A stretch of 64,000 nt of DNA. Source: Phycisphaerae bacterium (GTDB taxonomy: Bacteria > Planctomycetota > Phycisphaerae > UBA1845 > Fen-1342). Location of the stretch: positions 282,438 to 346,437 of the forward strand of contig JAUIEC010000001.1 in assembly GCA_030428945.1 (NCBI GenBank). Reading direction: 5' to 3'. The notes beneath the pieces are model-generated. The model worked only from the letters and a program-made list of their open reading frames with translations, searched no databases and was not told the DNA's origin. Of this stretch, positions 59,418 to 64,000 are shown piece by piece. The translations under genes and the position numbers were made by a program. The stretch's first letter is position 1. Each line of letters begins with the position of its first letter.

Positions 59418-61091
59418 ATGAACGCATTGCTGCTGAACATCCTGATCTTGGTTCCGCTGCTGGCGGCGGTGGTTGTCTGGTGTCTGCCGGAGCGCCGCGC
59501 CGACCTGATCCGTCAGGTGTCGCTGGTGGTCGGCCTGGGCGTCGCGGCGATCGCGCTGCTGCTCTGGTGGTCCGTCGGCGCCGACGCCGGTCCCGGCAAC
59601 CTGCTCGGCGAAACGAACTGGGCCTGGATCAACGTGGCCGCGGGGGATGCCGCCGGCCTGCTGATCAGTTACCACGTCGGGCTCGACCCGATCAGCGCCC
59701 CGCTGCTGGCCCTGACCGGCCTGCTGATTCCGCTCTCGGTGGCCTGCAGCTTCAGCTACATCCGCAACCGGCAGCGCGAGTACTACGCCTGGCTGCTGGC
59801 CCTGACCGGCGGCATGTTCGGCGTCTTCGCGGCCCGCGACGTGCTGCTGTTCTACATCTTCTTCGAGTTCACGCTCGTGCCGATGTACTTCATGATCGGC
59901 ATCTGGGGCGGCGGCGAGCGCCGCTACGCCGCCAACAAGTTCTTCCTGTACACCTTCGTCGGCAGCGTGATCACCTTCGCCGGTATCCTCTACCTGGCCG
60001 CCCGGCACGCCTACGGGCCGACCGGCACCGGGCTGGTCACGTTCGACCTCGAGATTCTCTCGTCGCTGGCCGACCTGACGCTGCAGGAGCAGATCCTGCT
60101 GTTCGTCGCCTTCTTCAGCGGCTTCGCGATCAAGGTTCCGTTCTTCCCGCTGCACACCTGGCTGCCGCTGGCCCACACCGAGGCCCCGACGGCCGGGTCG
60201 GTGCTGCTGGCCGGCATCCTGCTGAAGCTGGGCACCTACGGGTTCCTGCGGTTCAGCCTGCCGATGGTTCCGGACGGGGCCCTCTACTGGGCCAGCACGA
60301 TGGGGACCCTGGCGATCGCCGGCGTGATCTACGGCGCCCTGTGCTGCTGGGTGCAGCAGGACATCAAGAAGCTGGTCGCCTATTCGTCCGTCTCGCACCT
60401 CGGGTTCTGCATGCTCGGCATGTTCAGCATGCTGCCGGTCGGACTGAGCGGATCGGTGCTCTACATGATCAATCACGGCCTGAGCACCGGGGCGCTCTTC
60501 CTCGTGATCGGGATGATCTACGAGCGCTACCACACGCGCGACATCAACGCCCTCGGCGGGCTGGCCAAGCGGATGCCGCTGATGGCCACCTTCCTGGTGG
60601 TCTTCGTCATGTCCAGCATCGGGCTGCCCGGGCTGAACGGCTTCGTCAGCGAGTTCACCGTGCTGTTCGCGGCCTACAACTCGCCGGTGCTGGGACCGTG
60701 GTACGGCGTGCTCGGTGCCACCGGCATCCTGCTCGGCGCGATCTACATGCTGTACATGACCGGCAAGGTCCTGTTCGGACCGGTCAGGGAACCGGTCAAC
60801 ACGCCCGACCTCGAAGCGGTCGGCACCCAGGACCTGAACGCCCGCGAAATCGCGATCCTGACGCCGCTGGCGATCGTCTGCGTCGTGCTCGGCGTCGCCC
60901 CGCGGGTCGTCACGGATACGCTCGACCCCGCCCTGGCCGAGCAGGTCATGGTCCGCATCGAGCAGACCGAACAGTTCCGCGAACTGCAGGCCGGCTTCGA
61001 CGACTTCGTCTACGTTGAACCGACCACGCCGCGACTGACCGCGGCCGTGCTTCCGGAAACCACCGCGTCCGTCGCGGAAGGAGGCTCCTGA
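59418..61091 (+). CDS. nuoM: NADH-quinone oxidoreductase subunit M
   Basis: Antiporter-like proton pump subunit, 557 residues. LLFYIFFEFTLVPMYFMIGIWGGGERRYAANKFFLYTFVGS (key Glu), FFSGFAIKVPFFPLHTWLPLAHTEAPTAGSVLLAGILLKLGTYGFLRF (key Lys) and DIKKLVAYSSVSHLGFCMLG. An acidic tail of about 60 residues follows the last helix. ATG at 59418 preferred over a TTG one codon upstream. Confidence 0.95.
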   Translation: MNALLLNILILVPLLAAVVVWCLPERRADLIRQVSLVVGLGVAAIALLLWWSVGADAGPGNLLGETNWAWINVAAGDAAGLLISYHVGLDPISAPLLALTGLLIPLSVACSFSYIRNRQREYYAWLLALTGGMFGVFAARDVLLFYIFFEFTLVPMYFMIGIWGGGERRYAANKFFLYTFVGSVITFAGILYLAARHAYGPTGTGLVTFDLEILSSLADLTLQEQILLFVAFFSGFAIKVPFFPLHTWLPLAHTEAPTAGSVLLAGILLKLGTYGFLRFSLPMVPDGALYWASTMGTLAIAGVIYGALCCWVQQDIKKLVAYSSVSHLGFCMLGMFSMLPVGLSGSVLYMINHGLSTGALFLVIGMIYERYHTRDINALGGLAKRMPLMATFLVVFVMSSIGLPGLNGFVSEFTVLFAAYNSPVLGPWYGVLGATGILLGAIYMLYMTGKVLFGPVREPVNTPDLEAVGTQDLNAREIAILTPLAIVCVVLGVAPRVVTDTLDPALAEQVMVRIEQTEQFRELQAGFDDFVYVEPTTPRLTAAVLPETTASVAEGGS

Positions 61092-61093
61092 CC

Positions 61094-62716
61094 GTGCTGG
61101 CAGCCTTGTCGCAACCGATCTCGCTGACCGCCGTCCTGCCCGAGCTGCTGCTCGTCGCCGGCGGCTGTGTCGCGATGCTGGTCGGACTCTCCAACCGCGC
61201 CTCCCTGCGGGAACGAACCCCGTGGGTCGCGCTGGCCGCCCTGATTCTCGGCCTGGTCTTCGCCCGGCTCGGAACCGGCCCCGGGGCCGACGGCATCATC
61301 CAGATCCAGAGCGGACTGGCCTTCGACAACCTGGCCGACTACGTCCGGCTCAGCACGCTCGTGCTCGGCATCGTCATCCTGCTGGTCGCCTGGCTCGACC
61401 CCTCCGACGATGAACGCGGCGAGTTCTTCGCCATGCTGCTGTTCAGCCTGACCGGGTTGATGCTGGTCGGGCCGGCCGCCAACCTGCTGATCCTCTTCCT
61501 GGCGATCGAAGTCGTCAGCATCCCGACCTACGTGATGGTCATCATCAGCCGCCGCGATCGGCGCTCGATCGAGAGCGGCACCAAGTACTTCTACCTCGGG
61601 GCCCTCTCGGCCGCGATGACGGCCTACGGCTTCAGCTTCCTGTACGGCGTCGCGGGTTCCGCCACGCTCGACGCGGCCGCCATCGAGCGGGTCACCGAGG
61701 CGCTCGGCAGCCCCGGCACGCTGCCGCACGCGCTGGCGACGATCGGCATCCTGGTTTCGATCACCGGCCTGCTGTTCAAGATCGCGGCCGTGCCGCTGCA
61801 CTGGTACGTCGCGGACGTCTACCAGGGCGCGTCGAGTCCGGTGGCCGGCATGCTCGGTTTCGTGCCGAAGTTCGCCGGCGTGGTGGCGATCATGAAGATC
61901 GTTTCGCTAACCGGCTGGAACACGGTGGACGGCGGTCTGTTCTGGATGCTGTGGCTGGCCGCGGCGCTCAGCATGACGGTCGGCAACGTCCTGGCCCTGC
62001 GGCAGAACAGCATCAAGCGCATGCTGGCCTTCTCAGGTGTCGCCCATGCCGGCTACATGCTGCTGGGCATCATGGCGGGACCGGGGCACGACAGCCTGGT
62101 CGGCGACGGAACCGCGGCGGTGCTGTTCTATGTCGTCGTCTACGGCATCGCCAACCTGGGCGCCTTCGCGCTGCTGGGCCTGCTGCAGGTCCGGGGCGCA
62201 CCGGCCGAGACGGTCGACGATGTGACCGGTCTGCTGCGGCGGTATCCGGGCCTGGCGCTGCTGATGGCGCTGTCGATGCTGGCCCTGATGGGGCTGCCGC
62301 CGACGACCGGCTTCTGGGGCAAGATGAGCCTGTTCGGCAGCGGCCTGACCCGCGCGGCCCAGGCCGGCGAGAACGCCAACTGGGTGATCGCCCTGGTCGT
62401 GATCGCCGCGGTCAACTCCGCGATCGGTGCGGCCTACTACCTGCGGGTCATCGCGGCCGTGCTGCTGGCCGAGAAGGACGAGACCGCCGAACCGGCCCCG
62501 CGCGAGGCCCAGTACATGGGCGCGATGATGTGCGGGTTCCTGACGCTGGTCTTCACGTTCTACCCGACGATCCTGCTGGGCGCCGGCTTCAACGCCAGCC
62601 TGAACATGCGCGACCAGGCCGTCGGCTTCATGGCCAGCGAACGTCCGGCACCACCGGAACTCGCCGACGCCGCCGACGAGGCGCATGCCGAGCAGGCAGC
62701 GGTTCCGCCGTTCTGA
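61094..62716 (+). CDS. nuoN: NADH-quinone oxidoreductase subunit N
   Basis: Antiporter-like proton pump subunit, 540 residues, last gene of the operon. LLILFLAIEVVSIPTYVMVIISRRDRRSIESGTKYFYLGALSAAMTAYGFSFLYG (key Glu), FKIAAVPLHWYVADVYQGASSPVAGMLGFVPKFAGVVAIMK (key Lys) and NSIKRMLAFSGVAHAGYMLLG. The GTG start has GGAGG about 9 bases upstream, 2 bases after the nuoM stop. Confidence 0.95.
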   Translation: MLAALSQPISLTAVLPELLLVAGGCVAMLVGLSNRASLRERTPWVALAALILGLVFARLGTGPGADGIIQIQSGLAFDNLADYVRLSTLVLGIVILLVAWLDPSDDERGEFFAMLLFSLTGLMLVGPAANLLILFLAIEVVSIPTYVMVIISRRDRRSIESGTKYFYLGALSAAMTAYGFSFLYGVAGSATLDAAAIERVTEALGSPGTLPHALATIGILVSITGLLFKIAAVPLHWYVADVYQGASSPVAGMLGFVPKFAGVVAIMKIVSLTGWNTVDGGLFWMLWLAAALSMTVGNVLALRQNSIKRMLAFSGVAHAGYMLLGIMAGPGHDSLVGDGTAAVLFYVVVYGIANLGAFALLGLLQVRGAPAETVDDVTGLLRRYPGLALLMALSMLALMGLPPTTGFWGKMSLFGSGLTRAAQAGENANWVIALVVIAAVNSAIGAAYYLRVIAAVLLAEKDETAEPAPREAQYMGAMMCGFLTLVFTFYPTILLGAGFNASLNMRDQAVGFMASERPAPPELADAADEAHAEQAAVPPF

Positions 62717-62746
62717 GTGAGCAAGTAAGCAGGTAAGCAAGGTCGG
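62717..62746. repeat. short GTGAGCAAG/GTAAGCAAG tandem repeat
   Basis: GTGAGCAAGTAAGCAGGTAA-type units directly follow the nuoN stop; the complementary TTGCTCAC unit forms part of the pyrimidine arm near 17190. No hairpin partner is seen here. Confidence 0.55.
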
Positions 62747-62825
62747 TGGTTGACCTCCCTTGGGGGTTTGCGCGCAAGGTAGGCTGCGGGCGGTCACGAC
62801 CATCTCAGCACTGCGAGGTGACCTG

Positions 62826-63116
62826 TTGCCGAACCCAAAGGACCTGAAGGTGGGTGATCGCATTCGGCTGGTCGCCGTCCCTGCTGCGGATCTTGCCCAA
62901 CGTGAACGAGAAGTTCGTGACGGTGTCGAAATGGCCGGCTGGACTGCCGACACGATCGAACGCATTTTGCGCGAGTCGCCGGTTGTCACGATTACATGGA
63001 TCGACGAGTTCGGTACGCCGTGGTTTGACGCCGAACTTGTGGACCCGAGCGACCAGGCCGTAGTCAAACACTCCATCGCCGTTATGGACCAGGACTCCTG
63101 GAGACTCGCCGACTAG
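62826..63116 (+). CDS. small conserved-looking protein of unknown function
   Basis: A 96-residue soluble protein. It opens MPNPKDLKVGDRIRLVAVPAADLAQREREV (an SH3-like VGDxIRLV start) followed by AGWTADTIERILRESPVVTITWIDEFGTPWFDAEL. The TTG at 62826 is preferred because GAGGTG lies 5 bases upstream; the frame is open 22 codons further but that part is not protein-like. I do not recognise a family; the KVGDxIRL and ITWIDEFGxPWF phrases suggest a small regulatory or toxin-immunity-like fold, which is a guess. Confidence 0.55.
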   Translation: MPNPKDLKVGDRIRLVAVPAADLAQREREVRDGVEMAGWTADTIERILRESPVVTITWIDEFGTPWFDAELVDPSDQAVVKHSIAVMDQDSWRLAD

Positions 63117-63136
63117 TGCCGGCTCGAGACGCCCGT

Positions 63137-63178
63137 TCTTTCCCCTGTTCCCTGTTCCCGGTTCCCTGTTCCCTTCCC
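63137..63178. repeat. pyrimidine arm of GTTCCCT units
   Basis: TTCCCCTGTTCCCTGTTCCC, GGTTCCCTGTTCCCTTCCC: the same unit as the GGGAACA hairpin at 42299-42420, here without a facing purine arm. It lies between two convergent genes. Confidence 0.7.
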
Positions 63179-63453
63179 TAAATAAACGCCGCCCAGATCA
63201 TCCAGTTGTGGGCCAGTTTGTGGAACCGTTCGATGCGGCGCTCCAGTTGTCGCCGGGCGAGGTCTTCGGTGCGGGCCAGGTTCGCGCCGCGGCGCTGCTC
63301 CTGCCGGACGGCGACGTCCCAGGTCCGGGCCATGTTGGTCTGCCGCCGGAAGATCTGGCGATCCGCGACCGGGTTGCCGGTCGCGCAGCCCGCAACGCCG
63401 AGCGTGACCGCGAGCAGTACCAGCAGCGTCACCTTTTTGTGCGAAAACGACAT
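63178..63453 (-). CDS. small predicted lipoprotein
   Basis: A 91-residue protein: MSFSHKKVTLLVLLAVTLGVAGC is a lipoprotein signal, then an Arg/Gln-rich helical segment (RQIFRRQTNMARTWDVAVRQEQRRGANLARTEDLARRQLERRIERF). It is predicted to be coiled-coil and anchored in a membrane. The ATG at 63451-63453 has AAAGG close upstream. Function unknown. Confidence 0.6.
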   Translation of the reverse strand: MSFSHKKVTLLVLLAVTLGVAGCATGNPVADRQIFRRQTNMARTWDVAVRQEQRRGANLARTEDLARRQLERRIERFHKLAHNWMIWAAFI

Positions 63454-63500
63454 TTCCTTTGGCACCTCATGACGTTCGTGACATAATTGTGGCAGGGCAT

Positions 63501-63517
63501 TTGACACGTTCTGTCAA
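63501..63517. promoter_or_regulatory. TTGACA-N5-TGTCAA palindrome upstream of the small lipoprotein
   Basis: TTGACACGTTCTGTCAA, a perfect 6-bp inverted repeat 48 bases before the ATG of the minus-strand lipoprotein gene. Either half could serve as a -35 box, but I find no good -10 at the right distance, so a regulator-binding site is the other option. The remaining 200 bases to the next gene show nothing clear. Confidence 0.35.
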
Positions 63518-63738
63518 TATCATACCGGCCACGACGCCGCTGGCCGCAGCCGGTGATCCGATACGCAACACAGTTTTCTTCGTGCGCGCGGGACTTGGGC
63601 GTCCGCGGGCACCCGCTGGTCGGAGGGTGAGTTGGGGGGTTGCGGCGTTGGGTTGGGCGATCCGGCTGGGCCGCAGATGGATTGCCCGACCCGGCCCCTT
63701 TTTACTCCGATCACCCGGCTGAACCGGCCGCTGACCAC

Positions 63739-64000
63739 TCAACACTGCTGCCGTTCGATTTCCGTCAGCACCCGGGCGACGATCCGCCCGGTCGCCCCGC
63801 GCTGCGCCAGGACCGTCTCGCGGGCCCGGGCGCCCATTTCACGGCGGGCGTCATCGTCCGAGAGCAGCCTTTCGATCTCCCCCTCCAGGCCGGCCGCGTC
63901 GCGGGCCACCACGCACGCGCCGGCCGAGGTCAGGATCCGGACCGGTTCGGCGAAGTTCTCGTTGTGCGGACCGACCAGCAGCGGTTTGGCCAGCCCGGCG
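63739..64000 (-). CDS. glycosyltransferase of the KdtA/WaaA type, C-terminal end only
   Basis: The frame enters from the right edge and stops at TGA 63739-63741; 87 residues are visible. AGLAKPLLVGPHNENFAEPVRILTSAGACVV matches the nucleotide-sugar binding segment of Kdo transferases (A-x-G-K-P-x-x-x-G-P-H-x-x-N-F), followed by the usual helical end (LLSDDDARREMGARARETVL). If confirmed it points to Kdo-containing lipopolysaccharide. The N-terminal part is outside the window. Confidence 0.7.
   Translation of the reverse strand, partial: AGLAKPLLVGPHNENFAEPVRILTSAGACVVARDAAGLEGEIERLLSDDDARREMGARARETVLAQRGATGRIVARVLTEIERQQC

Overview
This GC-rich window reads as a chromosomal segment of a planctomycete, most likely of the Phycisphaerae type. 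The evidence is indirect: secreted proteins ending in short dockerin-like D-x-N-x-D-G / DLTDLANVLANFG tails, a PEP-CTERM sorting tail, several sulfatase and type I phosphodiesterase genes, many lipoproteins, and repeat-rich intergenic DNA. No rRNA, tRNA or CRISPR array was found. Because of the base composition, long antisense open frames lie over most genes and were left out.

Layout. 1-4160: an FHA-GAF signalling protein cut by the left edge, a small membrane protein, and pnp downstream of rpsO (minus strand). 4288-6292: a type IV (AbiE) toxin-antitoxin pair behind a dense array of inverted repeats. 6462-9016: an ABC ATPase with a membrane tail plus an HlyD-type adaptor. 9285-12874: a lipoprotein and uvrA. 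12984-20970: two paralogous secreted proteins with dockerin-like tails, a sulfatase-like lipoprotein and a beta-helix surface protein. 21174-31269 (minus): membrane protein, 63-aa protein, two type I phosphodiesterase-like proteins, a second sulfatase-like lipoprotein, an ABC-F ATPase and a LOG-family protein. 31445-36340: an ECF sigma factor with a ChrR-like cupin anti-sigma, divergent from DUF4198, DUF4331 and DUF4394 genes. 36613-43861: housekeeping genes (receiver-like protein, msrP, maf, sigma-70 family factor, yacG, hisA, OmpA-type lipoprotein, PQQ-like beta-propeller). 43858-46572: purH. 47346-62716: a complete 14-gene complex I operon, nuoA to nuoN, with separate nuoC and nuoD. 62826-64000: two small genes and the 3' end of a kdtA/waaA-like gene.

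The most unusual object is purH. Its frame stays open for 904 codons because about 1.03 kb has been inserted in frame just before the AICAR-transformylase K-H-T-N motif. The insert holds three 39-bp palindromic units, a REP-associated HUH transposase (RAYT)-like domain, and nine 42-bp units of the same palindrome family in inverted orientation: a REP-RAYT element read through as part of a purine biosynthesis enzyme. Two further regulatory signals stand out. One is the nested operator-like repeats before the AbiE pair. The other is an identical TGATCC-N16-CGTAT layout before the ECF sigma gene and before the DUF4331 gene, suggesting a small stress regulon. A family of intergenic elements built from purine-rich tandem arms facing pyrimidine-rich arms recurs throughout the window.
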